A stretch of DNA of 64,000 nt from Candidatus Krumholzibacteriota bacterium. GTDB taxonomy: Bacteria > Krumholzibacteriota > Krumholzibacteriia > JAJRXK01. Below the pieces are notes generated by a model. That model saw only the letters and a list, made by a program, of their open reading frames with translations, had not been told where the DNA came from and ran no database searches. Position 1 is the first letter of the stretch; every line of letters starts with the position of its first letter. The stretch is from contig JAJDAC010000022.1 of the NCBI GenBank assembly GCA_029262065.1, positions 1 through 64,000 of the forward strand, read 5' to 3'. Below are positions 37,848 to 46,094 of the stretch, piece by piece. The translations under genes and the position numbers were made by a program.

Positions 37848-39500
37848 ATGGCTGATCCCGGCGAGAACCTCCCGCGGTCCGACAAACTCTGGCGCGAGTT
37901 CCGCGTCCTGATGGCCGTGGTGTTGGTATTGGGCGTGTTGGTGGGTGGCTACCAACTGTGGGAGCTTGTGCTGGCGCCTCACTCCACCCCCGTGGAGCTG
38001 ACCGCGCAGACCAACCCCACCTTCTCGGGTCAGTCCACCGCTGAATGGTTGTTGCCGCGCCTGGCGGCCAATCTGGTCACGACGCGCACCAGCGAGTCGT
38101 TGCTGCAGCTGCCGCCGGGCACCACCCGCGGCACGCTGAAGGTACGCGGACGATCAAAACGTCGCGAAATGGATCAGAACGGTCTGGACGCGATCTTGTC
38201 CTACCCCGATTCCGATCGCGAGATCTTGAACATTCGGTTGCGCCCCACCGCGACTGGCGACGCGCTGGCGTTCGTGCTCAGCGAAGACGCCGCCGAGGAA
38301 TACTGCGGCCGGATGGTCCGGACATTCGTGGCCATACGGGATCAGCAACAGAACCCGGTTCGCGATCTCACCAGTCGCGAGGCTTTGCCCTTCGACGAAC
38401 GATCCGGACAAGCCAGCGTCTACGACATCGGACTGCCCTTGGAGAATCTGTTGTTCGTGCTCGAGGGCGACGGCGTGTTTCCCTACCGGGTTAGCTTGGG
38501 AGACCACGACCTGGTCCTGGAGGTTCCGGCCAATCTTTTCCTGCGCGAGGTGCAGGAGTCGCATGTGGTCGACATCATTCTCCCACGCGAGCTCATCCGG
38601 AATCCCACCGTCGCGGCACCCGAGCCCGAAGCCGCGCCCTCGCCAACGCAAACCAGCATTGCCGAATCGCAGCCCACCAATCCCGAGCCAACCGGCACCC
38701 GACCCCCACCGGATACGGCTCCACCAACACCCCAGCCGCCGGCGCCGGATCCGGCCGAACTGGCTGCACAGAGAATGAAGGAAGAATGCGCCGCGACCGA
38801 GCGCGCGGTGGAAATGGCCGTGCGCAGGGGTAACTGGGATCGTGCCCAAACCGAGTTACGCGCACTGGCCGACCTGGGCGCACCGGCCGCCACGTTGGCG
38901 CGTCTTGAGACCTCGATCCGCGAGGGGCGCGACGAAGAAGCCCAGCTTCAGCAGGTGGCAACCCTGGCCGGCCGCGTGGACGAGCAACTGGGAAATCGCG
39001 ACTGGGACAACGCTGAAGCCACGATGGCGCAGCTCACGGACCTGGTCGGTGACCCGCCGCGACTGGCCGAATGGACGCGGGCCATTCGTGAAGGTCGCCA
39101 GGCCGACGCGCTGGCCGCCCAACCCGAACCGACACCGCCGGTTCCTGAACCCACTTTGAAACCAGCGGACGACAGGAAACTCATCGAGGAAACCCTCGCG
39201 ACGTTTGAACGCTCCCAGAACGATCGCAACCTCGCGCTGTACACGTCGGTGTATCCCACCGTGGACTCGAAGCAACGCGACACGCTGGAACAGGCCTGGT
39301 CGGAGTACCGCTCGTTCGAATACGAGTTGAACGTGCAGTCCGTCGACGTCCAGAACCAGACGGGCACCGCGCGATGCCAACAACGCATTCGATACGTGCC
39401 CAAGCGAGGCAACGCCGGTACCAGTGAAATCCAGATCGATGTCTCGCTATGCAAAGCCGACGATCGCTGGACCATCCAGAGCGTCACTCCGGTCCGCTGA
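37848..39500 (+). CDS. Membrane-anchored protein with proline-rich linker and C-terminal NTF2-like domain
   Basis: A 550-residue protein of unknown function. One transmembrane helix near residues 18-38 (FRVLMAVVLVLGVLVGGYQL) is followed by a ~200-residue extracytoplasmic region with a lone Cys near residue 150 (EEYCGRM). A Pro/Thr/Glu-rich linker covers about 255-300. Two similar helical segments (RGNWDRAQTELRALADLGAPA and NRDWDNAEATMAQLTDLVGDP) look like a duplicated helical-repeat unit. The final ~130 residues (IEETLATFERSQNDRNLALYTSVYP ... WTIQSVTPVR) resemble SnoaL/NTF2-like folds often seen at the ends of bacterial regulators. I do not assign a function. It is probably cotranscribed with the barrel gene. 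Confidence 0.75.
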   Translation: MADPGENLPRSDKLWREFRVLMAVVLVLGVLVGGYQLWELVLAPHSTPVELTAQTNPTFSGQSTAEWLLPRLAANLVTTRTSESLLQLPPGTTRGTLKVRGRSKRREMDQNGLDAILSYPDSDREILNIRLRPTATGDALAFVLSEDAAEEYCGRMVRTFVAIRDQQQNPVRDLTSREALPFDERSGQASVYDIGLPLENLLFVLEGDGVFPYRVSLGDHDLVLEVPANLFLREVQESHVVDIILPRELIRNPTVAAPEPEAAPSPTQTSIAESQPTNPEPTGTRPPPDTAPPTPQPPAPDPAELAAQRMKEECAATERAVEMAVRRGNWDRAQTELRALADLGAPAATLARLETSIREGRDEEAQLQQVATLAGRVDEQLGNRDWDNAEATMAQLTDLVGDPPRLAEWTRAIREGRQADALAAQPEPTPPVPEPTLKPADDRKLIEETLATFERSQNDRNLALYTSVYPTVDSKQRDTLEQAWSEYRSFEYELNVQSVDVQNQTGTARCQQRIRYVPKRGNAGTSEIQIDVSLCKADDRWTIQSVTPVR

Positions 39501-39506
39501 TTTCGC

Positions 39507-40733
39507 CTACGGGGCTGCGAACTCCGGCGCTCCCTGTTCGATCCAGGCCAGAATCAGCTCGTAGGTCTCGCCGCCGACGGACCAGCTGCTGTTGAACGTG
39601 TGACCGGAGTTGCTGCCACTGGTGGGTTTGCTCAGCAACGCGCTGCTACCCGGCGAGCCCAGGTTCACCCTGGCGAGGGCCCACGCGTAGTTCGTGGTAT
39701 GACACGATTCGCAGGATTGACCGGCGCCGTTGCCCGGTGTGAACAAACGCCCGGATACGTTGGCGTACTCCACCAGTCCCGTACCCGTAGCCACGACCGT
39801 ACCGCACTCCACGTTGCCCGTGTCGATCGTACAGACCTGAGCACCGGGCTCGCTTTCAGCCGGGGAAAACCGCACCACGACTTCGCGCTGCTCGGCCGGG
39901 TCGAGCGTGTAAGCGCCACCGCCACTCAGCACGAGAAAGGGGCCGCACGGCTCGCTGACATTGCCACTGATGGGTGAGCCACTGGTGTTGGTGATGAAGA
40001 ACGACTCTGAGGCCCCGGAACCACCGACGACCTGGTCGGTGAAGGGAAGATCGAACACCGAGATACCGCACACCAGGCTGGTAACCGCGGTGATCTCGAG
40101 TTGCGTGGCGCCCGAGAAGGAATCGGCGTCGGTCACGTTGAGTTCAATGACGTACAGGCCCGCCACATCGGGTGTGAACTCGGGCGTGGGCGAGCTCGAG
40201 TCGTCGAACGCCGCGGTTGATCCACCCGGCACCGTCAGGAACTGCCAGTCGTAGGTAAGGGCGGTCATTTCCGGATCGGAACTGGCCGACCCGTCCAGGC
40301 TGACCGCGAAATCCACCTGCACCGTACGATCGGGACCCGTCCGCGCCACCGGAGGAAAGTTCATCGCCGTTATGGTCATGGTGTCGGTGGCTTCGAGCGA
40401 ACCATCACTCACCGTTACCCGGATCTGGTAGGTGCCATCGACGTCGGGCGTGAAACGAACACTCGATGCTTCGGGCACCACGATCGAGGCCGTGCTGGCC
40501 GCCGGCCGGGCCGAAATCTCCCAGGCGAAGGTCAACGAGTCGCCATCGAAGTCCTGCGATCGCTCGGGCGAAATGATCGTTTCGAGGCCGGTTGAGACCA
40601 CCCGATCGGGCCCCAATCGCACCAGGGGCGCGTTGTTGCCCACCTCGATCGGATCGTCGTCGCAGGCCACCAAGCCGAGGCTCAAACCGGCCAAGGCCGC
40701 GCCAAGGGCCACCACCAACAGATTCCGTTGCAT
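39507..40733 (-). CDS. Lipoprotein with PKD-like domains and a C-terminal CxxCH heme-type motif
   Basis: A 408-residue lipoprotein. The signal peptide ends at ...GLVAC (Cys24), then DDD. Two PKD/REJ-like Ig modules follow, with wording such as DRVVSTGLETIISPERSQDFDGDSLTFAWEI and VSLDGSASSDPEMTALTYDWQF. A choice-of-anchor-like domain has FITNTSGSPISGNVS. Near the C-terminus, CESCH at 341-345 is a c-type heme-binding motif, followed by a short helical tail (ELILAWIEQGAPEF) like those ending planctomycete-type cytochrome c domains. Heme attachment is inferred and needs a cytochrome c maturation system; the distal Met ligand is not obvious. AGGAG precedes the ATG. It converges on the anchored protein at 37848-39500. 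Confidence 0.8.
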   Translation of the reverse strand: MQRNLLVVALGAALAGLSLGLVACDDDPIEVGNNAPLVRLGPDRVVSTGLETIISPERSQDFDGDSLTFAWEISARPAASTASIVVPEASSVRFTPDVDGTYQIRVTVSDGSLEATDTMTITAMNFPPVARTGPDRTVQVDFAVSLDGSASSDPEMTALTYDWQFLTVPGGSTAAFDDSSSPTPEFTPDVAGLYVIELNVTDADSFSGATQLEITAVTSLVCGISVFDLPFTDQVVGGSGASESFFITNTSGSPISGNVSEPCGPFLVLSGGGAYTLDPAEQREVVVRFSPAESEPGAQVCTIDTGNVECGTVVATGTGLVEYANVSGRLFTPGNGAGQSCESCHTTNYAWALARVNLGSPGSSALLSKPTSGSNSGHTFNSSWSVGGETYELILAWIEQGAPEFAAP

Positions 40734-40883
40734 CCGCGCACTCCTAAACGGTTCGTGTACTCGCGACCGCGGCCAACGTTAGCACACAGATGATTGTCTC
40801 GAAACGACCGAGGTTGGACCACGGAGGCACCTGAGCTACCTTCGTTGCACCCCCACCGTCATAAACACTTCAGGAGTGCACCG

Positions 40884-41795
40884 ATGAACGTGCCCAAGGC
40901 CACCCTCGTACTCGTTCTACCGCTGTTGGCTTGCGCCACCGCGAACGACGCCGACCGGCTTTCCCACCAACAGGAAATCGATCAATGGCGGACCGCGCGG
41001 GCCGAAAGGCTGCGGCAAGACGACGGCTGGCTGACGCTGGTGGGACTCATGCCATTGCAGCCCGGATCCCAGACGTTCGGCTCGGCCGCCGACAACGATC
41101 TGGTGTTTCCCGAAAAAGCCCCCGCCCGGGCGGGCACCATCTCCTGGAACGACTCCGAGCTCATGTTGACGGCCCACGAAGAAGCGGGCGTGTTGGTCAA
41201 CGGTACAGCCGCGGGGCCGGCGGCCGTGGCGCTGCAAACCGACGCGCAGGAAGAGCGATCGCTCGTGCAGATAGGCGACCTTTCGTTCTTCATCATCGAT
41301 CGCGAAGGCAAACTCTACGTGCGCTTGAAGGACGCAAGAGCCACCACGCTCCTGCAGTTCGACGGGATGGACAACTACCCGGTGCAGTACGACTGGCGCA
41401 TCACCGGCCGTTTCGAGGCATTCGACGAGCCACAGATATTGAGCGTGCCCAACGTATTGGGTTACGTGTCGCAGGAAGAATGCCCGGGGGAACTGGTGTT
41501 CGAGCGCAACGGCGCCACCCACCGCCTTCGTCCCATGAACGCCAGCGGTGGCCAACTATTCGTGGTCTTCGGCGATCGCACGAACGGACAAGACACCTAC
41601 GGGGGCGGCCGATTTCTCTACGTGGACGCAGTGACCGACCCCGACAGCGTGGTCATCGATTTCAACCGGGCCTACAACCCGCCGTGCGTCTTCACGCCCT
41701 ACGCCACCTGCCCGCTGCCGCCGGAAGGAAACAGTCTGGACCTGGAAGTGCTGGCGGGAGAACGCGCCTTCGTGGCTCATGACCAAGTCCACTGA
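40884..41795 (+). CDS. DUF1684-domain lipoprotein
   Basis: A 303-residue protein. A signal peptide ends at LLAC with a following Ala-Thr, so it is probably lipidated. The domain begins QQEIDQWRTARAERLRQDDGWLTLVGLMPL, matches the opening of DUF1684, and ends with the family's FNRAYNPPCVFTPYATCPLPPEGN block that carries a pair of cysteines. Central wording (GDLSFFIIDREGKLYVRLKD) also fits. The family's activity is unknown; the fold resembles FHA-like and beta-sandwich proteins. CAGGAG at good spacing supports the ATG at 40884 over the upstream start at 40794. Confidence 0.87.
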   Translation: MNVPKATLVLVLPLLACATANDADRLSHQQEIDQWRTARAERLRQDDGWLTLVGLMPLQPGSQTFGSAADNDLVFPEKAPARAGTISWNDSELMLTAHEEAGVLVNGTAAGPAAVALQTDAQEERSLVQIGDLSFFIIDREGKLYVRLKDARATTLLQFDGMDNYPVQYDWRITGRFEAFDEPQILSVPNVLGYVSQEECPGELVFERNGATHRLRPMNASGGQLFVVFGDRTNGQDTYGGGRFLYVDAVTDPDSVVIDFNRAYNPPCVFTPYATCPLPPEGNSLDLEVLAGERAFVAHDQVH

Positions 41796-41839
41796 ACGGG
41801 CCCACCGCACGAACGCCGTGGAATTCGCGTTGCGGGGCA

Positions 41840-44053
41840 TCACCCGCGCAAGCTGAGTTTGGTGCCAATCCAGAACGTGCGCCCGGCCTCGGGCAAACCG
41901 GTTTGTGAGTCGAGCCTTTGATCCAGGAAGTTGTTCCAACGCACGAACAGTTCCCCGTCGTAGAACGGACCGCGCTCGAAGAACATTCGGTGACCCAACC
42001 GTAGGCTCCAGATGGCCTGCGAAGGCAGTCGTTGAAATCCGTCGGCGGCGTTCTCATCGGCGCTCTCGCGCGAACCGGTAGCCGTGATCTCCAGGCGAGC
42101 CTGCCAACCGATGGCCGGAGCTCTGGTGAGCACGACCGAAGTGAGATAGTCAGGACGATCTTCCGCCGGTCCCGCGAATTTTCCGGCCTGTTTGGTACGG
42201 CTGTGGAGAAACGCCTGGTGGATCTGAGCCCGCCACCCCGGCCCGAGGCGCCATAGCGCGGTGACTTCGGCGCCCAGCGTGCGCAGAACGTCCACGTTCT
42301 GCCTCTGGAATTGTCCGCCGTCCAGCCGCGCGCGCTCGATACCGCCATCGACCCAGGCACCGAACAGCGTGGATCCCAACTCCAGGCGACGCCCGGTGAA
42401 CGCGAAGCCCACATCGACGTAGTCCTGGCGTTCGGGCTCGAGCATGTCGTTCACCACGAAACGACCCAGTGCTCCCGAGAACAACTCGCGCAGCGACGGA
42501 AACCGACTACGCCGCGAAGCCGACGCCTGCACCTGCATCGACTCACCCACAATGCGCGAGACGCCCAGCTGAAAAACGGGTGCGTCGAATGCATCGCGAG
42601 CGGGCTTGTCGCCGGTGTTTGGTGTATCCGCCCGTTCGAAGCCCGCGCCCGCCTGCATATCCCAAGGTCCGGTCGCCACATTCCACTGGGCCACGATCGA
42701 CCCCACGTCTTGTACGAACTCGTTCTCGGGTCCGTCGACCTCCAGCGTTTCACCGTGTCGGGTGTGCCGCCATACGGTCTGCACCCCCACGCGCTGTCCA
42801 CCGCCGACAGACCGATGAACCGCAGCGCGGCCGTAGAGCGTTCGATCGTCGTCCGATTCGAAATCGGCCCCCGGCTCCAGACCTGGCGTCAGATAGCTCG
42901 CGTCGTCGAAAGCGCGGATGTCCTGCCGGAAGAAGTCGACCGAGAACGCGGCCTCCGCTCCCCACTTGCTCGTTTCGGACACCGGACGATCGAACGATCC
43001 CCCCAGCAACACGCGACGCAACGTGGGCTGTCGCCAGAAGCGAGCATCTTCCACGTGCCCCTCGGGCACCACTCCCTTCGACCCATCGGAAACCTGGGCG
43101 AGCCAACCCAATGACCCGCCACCCGCCAGCTCTCGCCGGGCGCGAACCAGACCACTGAACTGTTCCAGCTCGCTGTTGGTGCGGGCCAACCGGTCACCTT
43201 GGTGGAATGCCAACGCAACGTCTTCCGGTAGTGTGAATGCGTCACGCGTACGGTAGGCCGCCGAGGCCAGTACCGACCACCCACCCAGGCGCCGGATGTG
43301 CATGGCCCGCGCCTGCCGCGCACCCGCCCCGGCTCCCTGCGCACCGAACAAGGTGCGATGTTCAGCGCCGTCGGTATCACGGGTGCGCAAGCGGATCGAT
43401 CCGGCCAGCGCGTTGGGACCATCCAGAACACTGCGCGGTCCGCGCGCCACGTCGACACTACCCACCGCGTCCATCGAAACCATGGACAGGTCGGCCCGCT
43501 CGTCCCAGGGAATCGTCAGGGGAATTCCGTCCAGCCACACGCGAACGTGACGTTCGGGCGCTCCGCGCAGCATGAACAGCGACTCGCCCCGCGAATTCAC
43601 GGTCAGACGCGTGGAGGGCAGCAGCCGCGCGATATCGGCGATGGAGCCAGCGTCGCTGGCCTCCACGACCGACTCGGACAACCGGGACCGGCCCGCATCG
43701 ACCATGCGCCGTACCCGGCGCGCGGTGATCGTCTGGGTGGGTAGAAGCAGCGGGTTCAGGGAGTCGGCCACCATGATGACCGGAGGATCATTGGGCCGAA
43801 TGGGCGGAAGGTCGAGCAGGAGCGGGTTGTTGGCCCCGCCCAGGGCCGTGGAGTCCGAGGGAGCCCGCAGCAGCGTATCCGGCGCGGCCGGGCCGGTGGA
43901 ATCGACCCCGGCCGCCATGCGCACGGAGTCGGCCGTCGAGACCGCCTGAACCCCGGCGGGAAGCGACCTGCGATCATCGAAAGTCCGAGCCGAGACCTCT
44001 GGTCCAGAGACCAGCAAACAGGCCAGCCCTAGAGCTACCAAGAAGATACGCAA
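41840..44053 (-). CDS. TonB-dependent outer-membrane receptor
   Basis: A 737-residue receptor. A signal peptide (MRIFLVALGLACLLVSGPEV) is followed by about 100 residues rich in Pro, Asp and Ser, then a candidate TonB box around PTQTITARR. The plug begins IADIARLLPSTRLTVNSRGESLFMLRG and continues with VWLDGIPLTIPWDERADLSMVSMDAVGSVDVARGPRSVLDGPNALAGSIRL, which is standard for the BtuB/FepA-like superfamily. The remainder is a long beta-barrel with many Gly and Arg residues. It ends SLRG rather than in the usual aromatic residue. The substrate is unknown; a cobalamin riboswitch was looked for upstream and not seen. It is divergent from the desaturase gene. Confidence 0.88.
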   Translation of the reverse strand: MRIFLVALGLACLLVSGPEVSARTFDDRRSLPAGVQAVSTADSVRMAAGVDSTGPAAPDTLLRAPSDSTALGGANNPLLLDLPPIRPNDPPVIMVADSLNPLLLPTQTITARRVRRMVDAGRSRLSESVVEASDAGSIADIARLLPSTRLTVNSRGESLFMLRGAPERHVRVWLDGIPLTIPWDERADLSMVSMDAVGSVDVARGPRSVLDGPNALAGSIRLRTRDTDGAEHRTLFGAQGAGAGARQARAMHIRRLGGWSVLASAAYRTRDAFTLPEDVALAFHQGDRLARTNSELEQFSGLVRARRELAGGGSLGWLAQVSDGSKGVVPEGHVEDARFWRQPTLRRVLLGGSFDRPVSETSKWGAEAAFSVDFFRQDIRAFDDASYLTPGLEPGADFESDDDRTLYGRAAVHRSVGGGQRVGVQTVWRHTRHGETLEVDGPENEFVQDVGSIVAQWNVATGPWDMQAGAGFERADTPNTGDKPARDAFDAPVFQLGVSRIVGESMQVQASASRRSRFPSLRELFSGALGRFVVNDMLEPERQDYVDVGFAFTGRRLELGSTLFGAWVDGGIERARLDGGQFQRQNVDVLRTLGAEVTALWRLGPGWRAQIHQAFLHSRTKQAGKFAGPAEDRPDYLTSVVLTRAPAIGWQARLEITATGSRESADENAADGFQRLPSQAIWSLRLGHRMFFERGPFYDGELFVRWNNFLDQRLDSQTGLPEAGRTFWIGTKLSLRG

Positions 44054-44255
44054 TGATGAACCCTGGGAGAGAATCGAAGGGAAGCTGGCGCTACGCCCCG
44101 AAAAGCTAGCATGGCAATTGCAGTATTCCTAGCGTTCCGGCGCAATTCGGCCTTCATTGGCTGAATCAGACGGGAATTGGGTTGACGCGCCCTCGCATCG
44201 TGCCGATCTTCCTTGTTGCCTGCGCCCTTGCCCTCCGGCGGAAAGCTTGGATTTG

Positions 44256-45338
44256 ATGGTTGAAACGACCGAAAACCCGCGAAGCCGCATGTTTATGCGC
44301 GCCATTCCCTTCATGTTGGTCCATTTGATGCCGCTAGGCGCCATCTGGGCGGGCGTCCGCACACGCGACGTGGTGCTTTGCTTCGCGTTGTACGCGGTGC
44401 GAATGTTCTTCATTACGGGCGGTTTTCACCGTTATTTCGCCCACAGAAGCTACAAGGCCAATCGCGTCGTGCAGTTTCTGATGGCGTTCGGAGCCCAGAC
44501 CGCCGCCCAGCGGGGCGTACTCTGGTGGGCGGCCCACCATCGCCATCACCACCGATTCTCGGACATGCCGGAAGACTCCCACTCGCCCCTACGCGGGTTC
44601 TTGTGGAGCCATGTAACCTGGTTTTTCCATAGCGAGAACCGGCGTACCAAGTCCGAACTGATCAAGGACTTCTACAAGTATCCGGAGCTGCGCTTCCTGA
44701 ACAAATTCCACCTGCTGCCGGCCATCATGCTGGGCGCCGTGGTGTTCTTCACTATGGGAGCCAGCGCGCTGTTTACCGGGTTCTTCCTGAGTACCGTGCT
44801 TCTGTACCACGGCACGTTCTTCATCAACAGCCTGGCCCACGTCATGGGCACGCGACGCTTCGTTACGCATGACACCAGTCGCAACAACTTCGGCCTGGCG
44901 CTCATCACCGGTGGCGAGGGTTGGCACAACAATCACCACCACTACCCCAGCGCGGCCTCGCAGGGGTTCTACTGGTGGGAGATCGACACCACCTATTACA
45001 CGCTCAGGCTCATGAACATGCTGGGGCTGATTTCGGACCTGCGTCAGCCTACCGAAGAGGCGCTGAGCAAGAACCTGGTACGCGATGGTCACGCCGACAT
45101 CGGCATGTTCCAGGCGCACTGGTCGAAGGCTGCCTCGGCGTTGGTGAATACACGCACCCAGACCGGGGCGTTCTACGAGGCCCGCAAGCGCGAAGTCGAA
45201 GCACGGCGTAAGACCATGGAGGAGTTCGTGGTTACCACGAAGACTCGCGCCGACGAGGTTGCCCGTAGTTCGCGCGATCAGATCGAGCGGGCCCGCATGG
45301 CCGCCACCACCTCCCAGGAAGCCAACATCTCGATGTAG
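44256..45338 (+). CDS. Acyl-CoA/fatty-acid delta-9 desaturase
   Basis: A 360-residue membrane di-iron desaturase that introduces double bonds into saturated acyl chains, adjusting membrane fluidity. The three histidine boxes are HRYFAH (in ITGGFHRYFAHRSYK), HHRHHH (WWAAHHRHHHRF) and HNNHHH (EGWHNNHHHYPSA), as in acyl-CoA delta-9 desaturases. Four hydrophobic segments surround them. The final ~70 residues form a charged helical tail (ARKREVEARRKTMEEFVVTTK) not needed for catalysis. GGAAAG precedes the ATG at 44256; the frame open to 44157 adds a Cys/Pro-rich leader that looks untranslated. A strong intrinsic terminator follows. Confidence 0.9.
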   Translation: MVETTENPRSRMFMRAIPFMLVHLMPLGAIWAGVRTRDVVLCFALYAVRMFFITGGFHRYFAHRSYKANRVVQFLMAFGAQTAAQRGVLWWAAHHRHHHRFSDMPEDSHSPLRGFLWSHVTWFFHSENRRTKSELIKDFYKYPELRFLNKFHLLPAIMLGAVVFFTMGASALFTGFFLSTVLLYHGTFFINSLAHVMGTRRFVTHDTSRNNFGLALITGGEGWHNNHHHYPSAASQGFYWWEIDTTYYTLRLMNMLGLISDLRQPTEEALSKNLVRDGHADIGMFQAHWSKAASALVNTRTQTGAFYEARKREVEARRKTMEEFVVTTKTRADEVARSSRDQIERARMAATTSQEANISM

Positions 45339-45362
45339 CGTTCCCGGGGCTTGTACATACAA

Positions 45363-45395
45363 ACGGCGGGCACCAGTACGGTGCCCGCCGTTTTT
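45363..45395 (+). terminator. Strong intrinsic terminator after the desaturase gene
   Basis: The 12-base arms ACGGCGGGCACC (45363-45374) and GGTGCCCGCCGT (45380-45391) pair perfectly around the loop AGTAC, followed by a run of T. It ends transcription of the desaturase and lies 25 bases before the convergent end of the CHRD gene, so it could also slow transcription from the other side. Confidence 0.93.
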
Positions 45396-45419
45396 CGTTC
45401 TGGTTGCAGAGTCAGCCGC

Positions 45420-45887
45420 CTAGAACAGAGCCTTCACCTTGCTGAACGAGCTGGCCTGAGTCGGCACCACGTCCATGATGATCTGGCCACGGATTTCACC
45501 GCCCGGGTTCTGCGAGCTGTGCACGTTCACGTAGTGAAGTCCGGCAAACAGATCGGCCTCCTGCGCCGCCGAATAGGGTCCGGCCACACCAACCTTGGGG
45601 CTTCCCAAAGGCAGGGGAAACTGGACGCCAGCATTGGACCCCAAGGCGGCCGGCCCGTGGATGTGGGAGACGGTTTCCGGCGCGTCCAGAGGACTGAACG
45701 TGATGTTGTACGACAGCATTTTCGTCACGGCATCGTATGTGAACGATCCGGTGCCGGTCGAACCGCTGCCGGTGGGTACGGTAACGTTGCTTCCGTTCAG
45801 GGTCGCGGAAAACGACTGAGCATGAACGGGAGCGGCGAGAGCGAGTCCAACCCCGAGCACCAGGGCTAAGACGAGAACCTTACGCAT
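45420..45887 (-). CDS. Exported CHRD-domain protein
   Basis: A 155-residue secreted protein consisting of a signal peptide (MRKVLVLALVLGVGLALA, cleavage near VHA-Q) and one CHRD domain. Family wording includes FSATLNGSNVT, GTGSFTYDAVTKMLSYNITF, VSHIHGPAALGSNAGVQFPL and the closing YVNVHSSQNPGGEIRGQI. CHRD domains occur in chordin and in many bacterial exported proteins; the bacterial function is unknown. It is a single gene facing the desaturase terminator. Confidence 0.92.
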   Translation of the reverse strand: MRKVLVLALVLGVGLALAAPVHAQSFSATLNGSNVTVPTGSGSTGTGSFTYDAVTKMLSYNITFSPLDAPETVSHIHGPAALGSNAGVQFPLPLGSPKVGVAGPYSAAQEADLFAGLHYVNVHSSQNPGGEIRGQIIMDVVPTQASSFSKVKALF

Positions 45888-46031
45888 GAGTGCTTCCTAT
45901 CGATGAGAAGAAACGGCTGCGCAGACGGCACTGGGTAGGGCTTGAGTATAGCGAACTTGTGACCGATTGGCATCCCGTCTTGGCGGTCGGCGCATGTCAC
46001 TGAAGCGCATACAGTTACAGCGCGAAGTCGC
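45888..46031. other. Divergent intergenic region upstream of the pyrimidine operon
   Basis: Region between the CHRD start and the -35 element of the pyrimidine operon. It must contain the CHRD promoter and any operator of the operon. GACCG and CGGTC arms (about 45962-45989) flank an 18-base centre, a weak inverted-repeat candidate. No regulator gene is adjacent, so control cannot be named. Confidence 0.35.
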
Positions 46032-46060
46032 TTGTTGCGCGGGTCCCGTTCTGGTATTTT
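46032..46060 (+). promoter_or_regulatory. Promoter candidate of the pyrimidine-degradation operon
   Basis: TTGTTG (46032-46037) and TATTTT (46055-46060) are 17 bases apart, the ideal sigma-70 spacing. The likely transcript starts near 46067, and AGGAG (46082-46086) precedes the ATG at 46095. This is one of the clearer promoters in the window and would drive the six genes 46095-53880. Confidence 0.55.
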
Positions 46061-46094
46061 CGTCGTCAGAATCTAATGTCTAGGAGAAATCACG

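Noticed and set aside
44054-44255. Cobalamin riboswitch before the TonB receptor
   Set aside because: I read the minus strand for the B12-box wording and found none.
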